Shown here piece after piece: positions 24,411 through 35,122 of a stretch of DNA of 64,000 nt; position 1 is the first letter of the stretch, and each line of letters begins with the position of its first letter. The stretch spans positions 1,550,001 through 1,614,000 of the forward strand of contig NZ_BPIM01000001.1 in NCBI RefSeq assembly GCF_026004115.1. Direction: 5' to 3'. Source of the stretch: Meiothermus sp. (GTDB taxonomy: Bacteria > Deinococcota > Deinococci > Deinococcales > Thermaceae). Made by a program: the position numbers and the translations under genes. The notes beneath the pieces are model-generated. The model was not told where the DNA came from. It made no database searches and worked only from the letters and a program-made list of their open reading frames with translations.

Positions 24411-24646
24411 TCTTCCTCCTCCCCTATGACCTTTAGAACTTGCTTGAGGTAAGTGGTTTTGACTACCTGACCACCGTGCTTGGGAACGGTCAGCTTCCGG
24501 CCATCCGGGTGCCGAAAGATATGGTGGCTACCGTTGGCGCGCTTCTCGATAAAGCCATACGCCCGCAGCACCCGTTCCACTTCCTCATAACGCATCTCAG
24601 GTGGCAGACGGCGCATCTTTTCGAGCAGTTTTTCTAGCTGGCCCAT
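24407..24646 (-). CDS. hicA: HicA-type mRNA interferase toxin
   Basis: A 79-residue protein with a double-stranded-RNA-binding-like fold. The catalytic His lies in GSHHIFRHPDGRKLTVP near residue 40, and the C-terminal VVKTTYLKQVLKVIG helix is typical. HicA cleaves mRNA in translation-independent fashion and is neutralised by HicB. The toxin-first gene order (hicA, hicB, chaperone) fits HicAB loci. A perfect palindrome lies just upstream. Confidence 0.88.
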   Translation of the reverse strand: MGQLEKLLEKMRRLPPEMRYEEVERVLRAYGFIEKRANGSHHIFRHPDGRKLTVPKHGGQVVKTTYLKQVLKVIGEEEE

Positions 24647-24663
24647 CTACCACTTTCCTGCTA

Positions 24664-24683
24664 TGATATTACAAATAATATCA
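24664..24683 (-). promoter_or_regulatory. likely HicB operator
   Basis: TGATATTA-CAAA-TAATATCA, a perfect 8-bp inverted repeat, 17 bp before the hicA start and overlapping a TAATAT -10-like box. This is what an autoregulating ribbon-helix-helix antitoxin would bind. Confidence 0.65.
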
Positions 24684-24768
24684 CTTGTCTACGCTAACGG
24701 ACACCCGATGCACAGGAGCATGTTGATATACGGTTGAGCTGCCCGATCAAGGGTTCCCCCGACATAGC

Positions 24769-25662
24769 CTACGAAGCCAGCATCCCCCGCAGCGCTTCGG
24801 CAGCCGGGTTGCCCGCCTCCGTGGGGTAAAACAGCCAGAAAAGCCGCCTGAGTTCCATGCCCTTGATGCGCAAGGCCCGCAGGTTGCCCACCTTTACGTT
24901 GGGGCGTACCACCACGTTCGAGACGATGCCCACCCCGGCCCCCTCGAGCACCAGCCGCTTGGTGACCTCGTGGTTGTCGGTGTAAAAGACCGGGTTGACC
25001 TCGAGGCCGGCCTGTTCTAGGGCCGAGCCCAGCACCCGGAAGGTCATGGCTCCCGGTTCCCGCACAATCAGCGGAACCTCGGCCAGGTGTTCGGGGGTTA
25101 TTTCTTCCTTTCGAGCCCAGGGGTGCTCGGGCGGTACAATCACCACCAGCTCGTCTTCGTAAAAAAGCTGCCGCTCGAAGCCCTCGATATGCTCCACTGC
25201 CTCTACCACGGCCAGCTCAATTTCGCCCTGCATGAGCCGCTGGGTCAGCCGCTCGGAGCTGCCACTCTCTAGCTTAATGCGAATATCGGGATAGAGCCTT
25301 TTGAACTCGGTCAGGTAGCGGGGCAGCACATACACCGCCATGGTGGTCGAGGCACCAATCTCTACCCGCCCGCGCTCGAGGCGCTCCAAAGCCTGTGCGG
25401 CCTGCACAAACTCCTCCAGCGCCTGCACGGCCCGCCGGGCTTCGGGCAGCAAGTCCTGCCCGGTTTTGGTCAGCACCAGCCGGCGGCCCTGGCGGTGGAA
25501 GAGGGCCCGGCCAATCTGGGTTTCCAGGGCCCGCAGGTGCTGGCTCACACCCGGCTGGGTCATACCCAGGCTCAGGGCGGCCCGGCCCACACTGCCCTCC
25601 TGTACCACACACAAAAACACCCGCAAGGCCTGGGGGTTTGGAAAGGGGCGACGTTCAATCAT
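24769..25662 (-). CDS. cbbR: LysR-family regulator, CbbR-like
   Basis: A 297-residue LysR protein: N-terminal winged helix (ALRVFLCVVQEGSVGRAALSLGMTQPGVSQHL) and an effector domain from about residue 92 (VEIGASTTMAVYVLPRYLTEF). It reads away from glpX-cbbLSXP across an 85-bp AT-rich gap, which is the usual place of CbbR, the activator that senses NADPH or phosphorylated intermediates. The name rests on position and family; sequence alone does not separate CbbR from CysB-type relatives. Confidence 0.8.
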   Translation of the reverse strand: MIERRPFPNPQALRVFLCVVQEGSVGRAALSLGMTQPGVSQHLRALETQIGRALFHRQGRRLVLTKTGQDLLPEARRAVQALEEFVQAAQALERLERGRVEIGASTTMAVYVLPRYLTEFKRLYPDIRIKLESGSSERLTQRLMQGEIELAVVEAVEHIEGFERQLFYEDELVVIVPPEHPWARKEEITPEHLAEVPLIVREPGAMTFRVLGSALEQAGLEVNPVFYTDNHEVTKRLVLEGAGVGIVSNVVVRPNVKVGNLRALRIKGMELRRLFWLFYPTEAGNPAAEALRGMLAS

Positions 25663-25747
25663 AAGTATATATTATCAAAAAACTTAAATATAAACTTGCA
25701 CTATTTATCACAAGCTTCTACCCTGAAGCGTACCAGAGGAGGTGAGC
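25663..25747. promoter_or_regulatory. divergent cbbR/glpX control region
   Basis: An 85-bp AT-rich gap in GC-rich surroundings. It contains the inverted repeat TATATT-N13-AATATA with TTATCAAAAAAC inside, compatible with LysR sites (T-N11-A). A similar TTATCAAAAAA run precedes the transketolase operon. Confidence 0.55.
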
Positions 25748-28205
<2,458 letters not shown>

Positions 28206-28220
28206 TAAGGGAGGTTCTAA

Positions 28221-28643
28221 ATGCGTATCCACCAAGGTACTTTTTCTTTTCTGCCCGATCTGACCGATGAGCAAATCGAGAAACAAATTGCCTATATCAT
28301 CCGCAACGGTTGGGCAGTTGCAATCGAATACACGGATGATCCGAACCCCTACAACACCTATTGGAACATGTGGGGCTTGCCCATGTTCGACTTGGAAGAC
28401 CCCGCAGGGGCTATGTACGAGTTCAAAAAGTGTCGGGAGGCCTTCCCCAAGCACTATATCAAAGTTAATGGTTACGACTCATCGCCCATGTGGCAGGCCC
28501 AACGCGTGAGCTTTATAGCTCACCGGCCTACCTCAGAGGATCCCGGCTTCCGCTTGAACCGCCTGATCTGGTCGGATGGTCGTGTACAGAAATATGGCCT
28601 CGAGCCTTACGTGATCGATAAGCCAGAAGGCGAGCGGTATTGA
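28221..28643 (+). CDS. cbbS: RuBisCO small subunit, red type
   Basis: A 140-residue small subunit. Family features: MRIHQGTFSFLPDLTDEQI at the start, the NPYNTYWNMWGLPMFD block near residue 45, and a C-terminal extension (residues about 108-140) that red-type small subunits have and green-type lack; it forms the barrel in the central channel. Eight of these cap eight large subunits. It begins 15 bp after cbbL, with GGAGGT before the ATG. Confidence 0.96.
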   Translation: MRIHQGTFSFLPDLTDEQIEKQIAYIIRNGWAVAIEYTDDPNPYNTYWNMWGLPMFDLEDPAGAMYEFKKCREAFPKHYIKVNGYDSSPMWQAQRVSFIAHRPTSEDPGFRLNRLIWSDGRVQKYGLEPYVIDKPEGERY

Positions 28644-28652
28644 ACTTTTCTA

Positions 28653-28685
28653 GCCCGTCCTTTGGCCCCGGGCCAGGGACGGGTT
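28653..28685 (+). terminator. stem-loop between cbbS and cbbX
   Basis: A long GC-rich hairpin: CCCGTCC pairs with GGACGGG and, inside, GGCCC with GGGCC. Only a short T-rich stretch (TTCATTCT) follows. It could be a leaky terminator or an mRNA stabiliser that makes cbbLS transcript exceed cbbXP. Confidence 0.6.
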
Positions 28686-28704
28686 CATTCTAACGGGAGG
28701 CTCT

Positions 28705-29616
28705 ATGACCGATACTGTGAACACCGCCGACCTCAAGGCCTTGCTGCGACAGACCGGGGTACCCGAGGTGCTGGAGCGCCTGGAGCGGGAGTTGGTGGGG
28801 TTGATTCCGGTCAAGACCCGTATCCATGAAATAGCAGCTTACCTGGTGGTGGATAAGTTGCGCCGTGAGCTGGGATTGGAGGCGACCCGCCCGGTGTTGC
28901 ACATGGCTTTTACGGGCAATCCTGGTACTGGCAAAACCACCGTGGCCATGCGGATGGCCACCATCCTGCACCGGCTGGGCTACATCCGCCGCGATCACCT
29001 GGTGGTGGCCAGCCGCGACGACCTGGTCGGCCAGTACATCGGCCACACCGCCCCCAAAACCAAGGAGATCTTGAAGCGGGCCATGGGCGGCGTTTTGTTC
29101 ATCGACGAAGCTTACAGTCTCTATCGCGCCGAGAACGAAAGAGACTACGGTCAGGAGACCATTGAAATTCTACTGCAGGTAATGGAAAACCAGCGGGAGG
29201 ACTTGGTGGTGATCCTAGCCGGTTATGAAGACAAGATGGAGCAATTTTTTGCGCTCAACCCTGGAATGCGCTCGCGTATTGCTCACCATATTCGCTTTCC
29301 CGATTACACCGAAGAGGAGCTAGTGGCCATCGGCAAGCTGATGATTGCCGAGCAGAACTACTACCTGGATGAATTGGCAGAGCGAGCTTTCGTGGAGTAT
29401 GTGCGGTGTCGCAGGATGCTGCCCAACTTTGCCAATGCCAGGAGCATTCGCAATGCTATCGACCGCTTTAAGCTACGTCAGGCCAAACGACTCTTCGAGC
29501 AGGCGGGCCAGGTTACTGCGGACGACCTGCGTCGCATAGCTGTGGAAGACATACGGGCCAGCGAGGTTTTTCGCGAGTGTCAGGAGTTAGAGAAAGGAGG
29601 GGAGCATGCCCCATAG
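28705..29616 (+). CDS. cbbX: RuBisCO activase CbbX (AAA+)
   Basis: A 303-residue AAA+ ATPase that re-activates red-type RuBisCO by pulling on the large-subunit C-terminus. It shows Walker [10 protein letters not shown] near residue 72, pore loop [11 protein letters not shown], Walker [12 protein letters not shown], and the sensor region [16 protein letters not shown]. Its end overlaps the start of the phosphoribulokinase gene by 11 bp. Presence of CbbX and CbbY confirms the red-type system. Confidence 0.96.
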   Translation: MTDTVNTADLKALLRQTGVPEVLERLERELVGLIPVKTRIHEIAAYLVVDKLRRELGLEATRPVLHMAFTGNPGTGKTTVAMRMATILHRLGYIRRDHLVVASRDDLVGQYIGHTAPKTKEILKRAMGGVLFIDEAYSLYRAENERDYGQETIEILLQVMENQREDLVVILAGYEDKMEQFFALNPGMRSRIAHHIRFPDYTEEELVAIGKLMIAEQNYYLDELAERAFVEYVRCRRMLPNFANARSIRNAIDRFKLRQAKRLFEQAGQVTADDLRRIAVEDIRASEVFRECQELEKGGEHAP

Positions 29617-30574
29617 ACCTTTTATGCTGGGCATCGCAGGTGACTCGGGGGTGGGCAAGACCACCATCAGCAGCGGCATCGCCCGCTTGCTGGGGCAGGA
29701 GCGCACCACCAACATCTGCGTGGACGACTACCACAAATACGACCGCAAGCAGCGGGCCGAACTGAAAATCACCCCACTCAACCCCGAGTGCAACTACATG
29801 GACATCATGGAGCAGCACGTGCGGCTACTGTCATTAGGTGAGCCCGTCCTCAAACCTGTGTACAATCATGCTACAGGTACCTTTGATCCCCCCATTTACA
29901 TTCCACCCCCAAGGGCCATCAAAGATCATGCTCGACTGATTCCTCGAGCGGTCGTTTTGGAGGGCTTGTTGACCCTCTTTTCTGAGCCCATGCGCGAGCG
30001 CTACCACCTGAAGGTCTATTTAGACCCCGAGGAAGACCTGCGCCGGGAGTGGAAGGTCAAGCGCGATGTGGCCAAGCGGGGCTACACCCCCGAGCAGGTA
30101 GTGGCCGACATCGAGCGGCGGATGCCCGACTCCAAAGCCTTCATCTGGCCCCAGAAGGAGTATGCCGATATCGTCGTGCGTTTTTACCGGCCCGAGGGCT
30201 ACGACCCCGAGAAGCCCAGCACCCTCTCGGTGCGCATCACCCTCAAGCGCAGCCTGCCTAAGCTCGACCTGACCGAAGTGCTGCACTCGGCTTACGAAGA
30301 CGAACCCTCGGTGATAAGGCTCGAGGCCCGCAAAGAGGCCGATATCCTGGATATTTCCGGGGGTATGGAACCAGAGCGGGCAGCGGTCTTCGAGCGGCTT
30401 ATCTGGGAGCAGCTCGGCCAGCACGCCGAGCACTTTAACCCCGAACTTATCGGTACCTTCTGGGACAAAGGGGGGCAGAGCTACCCGCTGGCCCTGACCC
30501 AGCTCGTCATCGCGTATTATCTGGTACATATGCGCGAGCAGGCTATCCAAAAAGGAGCCCTGGCCTATGCCTAA
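29606..30574 (+). CDS. cbbP: phosphoribulokinase
   Basis: A 322-residue kinase that makes ribulose-1,5-bisphosphate from ribulose-5-phosphate. Walker [10 protein letters not shown] lies at residue 12, DDYHKYDR near 40 contains the catalytic Asp, and EGLLTLF near 118 the Walker B-type acid. Length and the [10 protein letters not shown] block fit the PRK form found in cyanobacteria and chloroflexi rather than the shorter proteobacterial form. The start overlaps cbbX, and the stop overlaps the epimerase gene by 8 bp. Confidence 0.95.
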   Translation: MPHRPFMLGIAGDSGVGKTTISSGIARLLGQERTTNICVDDYHKYDRKQRAELKITPLNPECNYMDIMEQHVRLLSLGEPVLKPVYNHATGTFDPPIYIPPPRAIKDHARLIPRAVVLEGLLTLFSEPMRERYHLKVYLDPEEDLRREWKVKRDVAKRGYTPEQVVADIERRMPDSKAFIWPQKEYADIVVRFYRPEGYDPEKPSTLSVRITLKRSLPKLDLTEVLHSAYEDEPSVIRLEARKEADILDISGGMEPERAAVFERLIWEQLGQHAEHFNPELIGTFWDKGGQSYPLALTQLVIAYYLVHMREQAIQKGALAYA

Positions 30575-31241
30575 ACTGCGGGTGGCCCCTTCCATCCTCA
30601 CCGCGGACTTTGCCCGTCTGGGTGAGCAAATCCAGGAGGCCGAGGCGGCAGGGGTGGACTGGATTCACCTCGATGTGATGGACGGGCGCTTTGTGCCCAA
30701 TCTGACCTTTGGCCCGCTGGTGGTGGAAGCCATCCGCAAGGTCACCGGGCTGCCCCTGGATGTGCACCTGATGATTGTGGAGCCCGAGCGCTACCTGAAG
30801 GACTTTGCCCAGGCCGGTGCGGACTGGATTACCGTGCATGCCGAGGCCACGCCCCACGCCCACCGGGCGGTGCAGCAAATCAAAGAACTAGGCAAGAAGG
30901 CCGGACTGGCCCTCAACCCGGCCACGCCGCTGGAGGCCATGCTGCCCTTGCTGCCCGAACTCGACCTGGCCCTCCTGATGAGCGTGAACCCCGGCTTCGG
31001 CGGGCAAAAGTACATCCCCGCCAGCACCGAGCGCATCCAGCGCCTGCGCGGCCTGCGCGATCACCTGAACCCTGGTTGCCTGATCCAGGTCGATGGGGGC
31101 ATCAAGCCCGAGAACGTGGCCACGGTCTATCGGGCCGGGGCCGATGTGGTGGTGGTAGGGAGCGCTTTGTTCAACAAGCGGCCGGTGGCCGAAAATATGG
31201 AGAAACTGCTAGGAGAAGTGTATGCCGTTGGTCCTAGGTAA
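30567..31241 (+). CDS. rpe: ribulose-phosphate 3-epimerase
   Basis: A 224-residue TIM barrel that interconverts xylulose- and ribulose-5-phosphate. Landmarks: [14 protein letters not shown] at the start, [17 protein letters not shown] near 35 with His/Asp metal ligands, LDVHLMI near 70, [10 protein letters not shown] near 140 and VDGGI near 175. The gene is overlapped on both sides (cbbP by 8 bp, aldolase by 20 bp), a tight translational chain. It supplies the substrate for phosphoribulokinase. Confidence 0.95.
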   Translation: MPKLRVAPSILTADFARLGEQIQEAEAAGVDWIHLDVMDGRFVPNLTFGPLVVEAIRKVTGLPLDVHLMIVEPERYLKDFAQAGADWITVHAEATPHAHRAVQQIKELGKKAGLALNPATPLEAMLPLLPELDLALLMSVNPGFGGQKYIPASTERIQRLRGLRDHLNPGCLIQVDGGIKPENVATVYRAGADVVVVGSALFNKRPVAENMEKLLGEVYAVGPR

Positions 31242-32145
31242 AGACGTCCTCGATAAGGCGCGGCGTGAAGGCTATGCTGTGCCCAGCTTCAACACCAACA
31301 ACTTAGAGACTACCCAGGCCATCCTCGAGACCGCCGAAGCCCTCAGGGCCCCGGTCTTCATTCAGGTTTCCGACGGTGCCCGCAAGTATGCGGGGCTGGA
31401 AAACCTCTCCAACCTGGTGCGCGACATGGCCAGCCGGGTGAGCGTGCCGGTGGCGCTGCACCTTGACCACGGGGCCGACTACAAGATGGTGCTTCAGGCG
31501 CTGCGGGCTGGCTTCACCAGCGTGATGATTGACGCCTCGCACCACCCCTTTGAGGAGAACGTACACGAGACTAAAAAGTGCGTGGAGGCCGCCCATGCGG
31601 TGGGGGTAAGCGTAGAGGCCGAGCTCGGCCGCTTGCAGGGTATCGAGGATAACATCGTGGTGGAGGCCAAAGATGCTTTCCTCACCGACCCTGAGGAGGC
31701 CGTGCGCTTTGTGGAGGCCACCGGCATCGACTACCTGGCCATTGCCATCGGCACTTCGCACGGGGCCTACAAGGGCAAGGGGCGGCCCTACATCGACCAT
31801 GTCCGGCTCGAGCAGATTGCCGCCCGGGTCTCCATTCCCCTGGTGCTGCACGGCTCTTCTGGTGTGCCGCAGTGGCTCAAGGACAAAATGCGCGCCACCG
31901 GGGCCGACCTCGGCGACCCCACCGGCATCCACGACGAAGACGTGCGCAAGGCCATTCCCAACGGCATCGCTAAAATCAACATCGATACCGACCTGCGCCT
32001 GGCTTTTACCGCTGGTATCCGCGAGGTGGTGGTGGGTAACGCCAAGGAGTTCGACCCGCGCAAACTGCTGGGCAAGGGCCGCGAGTACCTGAAGCAGGTC
32101 ATTAAGGAAAAGTTCGAACTGATGGGCACGGTGGGGCGGGCCTAG
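31222..32145 (+). CDS. fba: class II fructose-bisphosphate aldolase
   Basis: A 307-residue zinc-dependent aldolase. Metal and substrate residues can be seen: HLDHGAD (catalytic Asp and zinc His) near residue 80, [10 protein letters not shown] near 130, GTSHGAYKG near 177, LHGSSGVP near 208 and [12 protein letters not shown] near 250. It is the last gene of the glpX-cbbLSXP-rpe operon and makes fructose and sedoheptulose bisphosphates in the cycle. A repeat copy follows 65 bp later. Confidence 0.95.
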   Translation: MPLVLGKDVLDKARREGYAVPSFNTNNLETTQAILETAEALRAPVFIQVSDGARKYAGLENLSNLVRDMASRVSVPVALHLDHGADYKMVLQALRAGFTSVMIDASHHPFEENVHETKKCVEAAHAVGVSVEAELGRLQGIEDNIVVEAKDAFLTDPEEAVRFVEATGIDYLAIAIGTSHGAYKGKGRPYIDHVRLEQIAARVSIPLVLHGSSGVPQWLKDKMRATGADLGDPTGIHDEDVRKAIPNGIAKINIDTDLRLAFTAGIREVVVGNAKEFDPRKLLGKGREYLKQVIKEKFELMGTVGRA

Positions 32146-32209
32146 ACTTCGCTCTAGCCTTATGCAGGAATAGAATCTCCTGTAGCTGGCCGACATGGCT
32201 ATCTGGATG

Positions 32210-32340
32210 TAATACCGGATTCAAAAAGATAGTCATTCAAACTAAAAAATCCAGAGGCTATCTTTTTGAATCCCAGAGCACTCCTTTCAGTCGGGTTAGT
32301 TCGTCACTGTTCAGTAACGAACTAACCGAATCTGGTATAA
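32210..32340 (-). repeat. two-hairpin dispersed element, copy 3 (short form)
   Basis: A 131-bp copy in inverse orientation relative to copy 1, with ends TAATACCGGATTC and GAATCTGGTATAA. Both hairpins are present, but the 65-bp middle of the long form is missing. It lies between the aldolase and YqhA-like genes. Confidence 0.85.
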
Positions 32341-32370
32341 CGTAGGGGAGTCCTTAGGGCGGGCGTTTTG

Positions 32371-32850
32371 ATGAGTCGTGTTGAGCAGTTGATCCAGAGC
32401 GTGCTCTGGCAGGCCCGCTGGGTCATGCTGATACCGGTGGTGGGGCTGCTGGCGGGTGCGGTCTATTTTGCGGTGCAGACCGGGATCGAGGTATGGCGGG
32501 CGCTGGGCTCGGGTAGCCTGGAAAAGGCCCTACCCATGATGGTGAGCGCGGTAGATTTGGCTCTCCTGGCCTCGGTGCTGATCATCTTTGCCCTAGGGCT
32601 CTACGAACTCTTCATTGCCGAGGTAACCCGGCTCGAGGGTAGCCTGAATAACGTACTGCGGGTACGTAGCCTCAGCGATCTCAAGACCAAGCTGGGCCAG
32701 GTCATTCTGATGATTTTGGTGGTGAAGTTCTTCGAAAAAGCCCAGGCGTTTTCGCCCAAGGTGGCGCTGGACTACTTCTTCTTTGCTGGCGCGGTTGCCC
32801 TTCTGGGGGCGGCCTTGTGGCTGGTACAGGCCGAAAAATCCGGTAAATAA
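32371..32850 (+). CDS. YqhA-family (UPF0114) membrane protein
   Basis: A 159-residue protein with four membrane helices (VMLIPVVGLLAGAVYFAV; LALLASVLIIFALGLYELF; KLGQVILMILVVKFF; YFFFAGAVALLGAALWLV) and the family block SDLKTKLGQVI. The function of UPF0114 is unknown. The ATG at 32371 is favoured over an adjoining TTG. It stands alone downstream of the repeat, 82 bp before a cytochrome gene. Confidence 0.85.
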   Translation: MSRVEQLIQSVLWQARWVMLIPVVGLLAGAVYFAVQTGIEVWRALGSGSLEKALPMMVSAVDLALLASVLIIFALGLYELFIAEVTRLEGSLNNVLRVRSLSDLKTKLGQVILMILVVKFFEKAQAFSPKVALDYFFFAGAVALLGAALWLVQAEKSGK

Positions 32851-32932
32851 CCTTTAGTTATCGTTCAGATAACCCGGGGTGGCTTGCAAACCGATTTTTA
32901 GGGCGCATACTATAGGGTGGAGGTGATATAAC

Positions 32933-33406
32933 TTGCTCAAGCGCAATATTTCCTTTCTTTCGGCTGTTTTGCTGTGGGGCCTGGTAGGCTACCTGTTTAG
33001 TGCTCAGACTGCTGCGGCCCAGGCCAGCCCCCTCTATGCCCAGTGCCAGGGCTGCCACCAGCCCACCGGTGCCGGCATCCCGGGGGTCTTTCCACCGCTG
33101 GCGGGCCATGTGCCCGATATTCTGGCCGCCAAAGGGGGCCGCGAGTTTCTGATTCAAGTGCTGCTTTACGGCCTGCAAGGCCAGATTACCGTCAAGGGTG
33201 CCAAGTACCAGGGCGCTATGCCGGCCTATGCGCAGCTCAAGGACGAAGAGATTGCCGGCCTGCTCAACCACATCTCGACCCAGTGGGGCAACAAGTTTCC
33301 TGCAGGCCAGCAAGCCTTCACCGCTGCCGAGGTTAAGGCCCAGCGGGCCAAGACCATGACCGCGGCGCAGGTGCTCGAAGCCCGCAACAAGCTCGGTCTC
33401 AAGTAG
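32933..33406 (+). CDS. periplasmic monohaem cytochrome c
   Basis: A 157-residue protein with a signal peptide (ISFLSAVLLWGLVGYLF..AQA) and one haem site CQGCH near residue 38; the distal Met is probably in the QGAMPAYAQL block near 97. It starts at TTG, supported by a good GGAGGT site. The fold looks like class I cytochromes that serve as electron carriers, and in this setting it could take electrons from Sox proteins. The C-terminal 35 residues are extra. Confidence 0.85.
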   Translation: MLKRNISFLSAVLLWGLVGYLFSAQTAAAQASPLYAQCQGCHQPTGAGIPGVFPPLAGHVPDILAAKGGREFLIQVLLYGLQGQITVKGAKYQGAMPAYAQLKDEEIAGLLNHISTQWGNKFPAGQQAFTAAEVKAQRAKTMTAAQVLEARNKLGLK

Positions 33407-33421
33407 CTACACCTTGAAACT

Positions 33422-33451
33422 AAGCCCGGACATTTCTTCCGGGCTTTTTTG
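33422..33451 (+). terminator. intrinsic terminator after the cytochrome gene
   Basis: AAGCCCGGA pairs with TCCGGGCTT across a short loop and is followed by TTTTTTG. Confidence 0.9.
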
Positions 33452-33479
33452 TATGTTCTGCCAGAGCGGGTCGCGCGGG

Positions 33480-33998
33480 CTATCCGGCCTTGATATAGGC
33501 ATAGCCCTTGGCTTGCAATTCGGCCACAGCCCCGACCCCCGATGGCACCCACTTGATGAAATCGTCCGAGCGCAGTTTGCTTTCAGGAATGTTGTTGCGG
33601 GCGAAAGTGATCTGGCAGACGTAGTACTCCACCCCCAGGGAAGCCAACTGTTTGATGCGGCTGAAGATGGCCTCCTGATCGAACTTTTCGGCTGTCCAGG
33701 CCTGGGGCAGGCCCTCGAGGTCTTTCAGAAAAAACTTGATCCCCTGCCCGTGGACTACCATCACCAACTTCAGCTTGAAGGGGTCGTTGTCGTAGACCGA
33801 CAGGTGGTTGCTCATGTTGGTCAGGGTCTGGGCAAAGCGGTCTGGCGTGCCGTAGTCGCAGTGATAGAGGGCGGCCATGGGTGTTTCTTTTTTGAACTGG
33901 CTATAGTTGAGCTTATCGTTGGCCTGGGCCTGGAACAAAGGCAGGGCACCCAGCCAAGCAGCCATCCGAATCAACCCGCGGCGATCCACAGACTTCAT
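33480..33998 (-). CDS. exported DsrE-family protein
   Basis: A 172-residue protein with a signal-type N-terminus (MKSVDRRGLIRMAAWLGALPLF). The mature part resembles DsrE/DsrF-like folds: LKLVMVVHGQGIKFFLKD near residue 78 and GVEYYVCQITFARNNI near 124, with one Cys in the second block where sulfur-carrying DsrE proteins often hold it. It is alone between two terminators next to the Sox operon. A periplasmic sulfur-transfer role is plausible but unproven. Confidence 0.75.
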   Translation of the reverse strand: MKSVDRRGLIRMAAWLGALPLFQAQANDKLNYSQFKKETPMAALYHCDYGTPDRFAQTLTNMSNHLSVYDNDPFKLKLVMVVHGQGIKFFLKDLEGLPQAWTAEKFDQEAIFSRIKQLASLGVEYYVCQITFARNNIPESKLRSDDFIKWVPSGVGAVAELQAKGYAYIKAG

Positions 33999-34086
33999 AC
34001 CTATACCTCCTTTGTGTATAAGGGCATACTAGAACGATGCAGAGTACTGGTCAATAGCAGCGGCTCGCAGTATAGCCAAAGAAAAT

Positions 34087-34113
34087 CGGTAGGGCGTAAA
34101 ATTGGCCCTACCG
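34087..34113 (-). terminator. terminator of the Sox operon (minus strand)
   Basis: CGGTAGGGC and GCCCTACCG form a stem directly after the last gene of the minus-strand sox operon; the minus strand continues ATTTTCTTT. Confidence 0.7.
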
Positions 34114-34140
34114 TTTCTAAATTGTGCTTGAAAAGCGTAA

Positions 34141-34437
34141 TCAGATGATCTTACGCAGAATCATGGCAATCTGGCCCTTGCTTAGCTCCGTATCGCCTGC
34201 AGCGGCCTGGGTCTCCCAGGCGTTCAGGTACTCTTCCAGCACCACGCTGGCCACCGAGTCCATGGCTTTGCGGGTGGCCTGAATCTGATCTAAAAGTTCA
34301 TCAAAGGGCCGCCCCTTCTCGGCCATGCGTTGCAGGCCCCGCACCTGGCCCTCGATGCGCTTGAGGCGCCGGAGAATCCCCTCCAGGGTTTCGGGGTCGG
34401 TGAAGGTGCCATCTAGCTTGGGTTTTCCCGGGGTCAT
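34141..34437 (-). CDS. CsoR-family protein without Cys or His
   Basis: A 98-residue protein with the family core ILRRLKRIEGQVRGLQRMAEKG, so the fold is clear. Every residue that other members use to sense copper, formaldehyde or persulfide is gone: the first Cys position reads GRPFDELL, and the H..C pair reads EEYLNAWE. There is no Cys or His in the whole chain. It is the last gene of the 13-kb sox operon. It may be a constitutive DNA-binding partner, a heteromer subunit with the other CsoR-type protein, or respond to something else. Confidence 0.85.
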   Translation of the reverse strand: MTPGKPKLDGTFTDPETLEGILRRLKRIEGQVRGLQRMAEKGRPFDELLDQIQATRKAMDSVASVVLEEYLNAWETQAAAGDTELSKGQIAMILRKII

Positions 34438-34450
34438 GCCGCCCCTCCGC

Positions 34451-35119
34451 TCACAGCCGCTCTTGCAGCCACTCAGGGGTAATTTTCAGGAAGAAGCTAT
34501 TGAGCTGGGTGTAGGTGCCGGTGAGTAAGAGAAGTCCTACCGCAATCAGCACCACCCCGGCCACAATCTCCACCGCGTGGGAAAGCCTGGATGCGCGCTT
34601 GAGGAAGGCTCGAGCCCGTTCGGCAAAAAAGGCCACCAGCAAGAAGGGCACGGCCAGCCCCAGGATGTAGGCCACCAGCAGGTGCACCCCTCCACCGGTT
34701 GCGGTAAGGGTTAGGATGCCCCCCAGAATGGGGCCGATGCAGGGCGTCCAGCCCAGCCCCAGCACGATGCCCAGCACAAAAGCCCCCCAGGGGCGGTCGG
34801 TAGGGCCTTCGTAACGCAGGTTCACGCCCCACTTGGGCTTGAGGCCCAGCATATAAAGCCCCAGCAGAATCAGCACCCCACCCCCAATGCGGCCCAGCAG
34901 ATCGCGATGCTCAAAGAGCAGTCCACCCAGCAGGGTGAAGGGCAATCCCAGCAAGAAGAAGATGGCTGAAAAGCCCAGCACAAAGAAAACCGCATTGCGC
35001 AAAGGGCGACCCTGCTGGCCCCCCAGGTATAGCAAATAGGTAGGCACCAGAGGAAGCACGCAGGGCGATAGGAAGGAGAGGATGCCTGCCAGAAACGCGA
35101 TGGGAAGGCTCAGAGTCAT
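34451..35119 (-). CDS. ccdA: CcdA/DsbD-type thiol electron transporter
   Basis: A 222-residue membrane protein with six helices and the two conserved Cys in FLSPCVLPLVP (residue about 20) and GLGWTPCIGPILGG (about 126). CcdA moves reducing power from cytoplasmic thioredoxin across the membrane to outer thioredoxins such as SoxW or TlpA types. Position in the sox operon, shared with SoxW at its start, suggests it keeps SoxY or its partners reduced; in other bacteria this job is given to SoxV. Confidence 0.9.
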   Translation of the reverse strand: MTLSLPIAFLAGILSFLSPCVLPLVPTYLLYLGGQQGRPLRNAVFFVLGFSAIFFLLGLPFTLLGGLLFEHRDLLGRIGGGVLILLGLYMLGLKPKWGVNLRYEGPTDRPWGAFVLGIVLGLGWTPCIGPILGGILTLTATGGGVHLLVAYILGLAVPFLLVAFFAERARAFLKRASRLSHAVEIVAGVVLIAVGLLLLTGTYTQLNSFFLKITPEWLQERL

Positions 35120-35122
35120 AGG

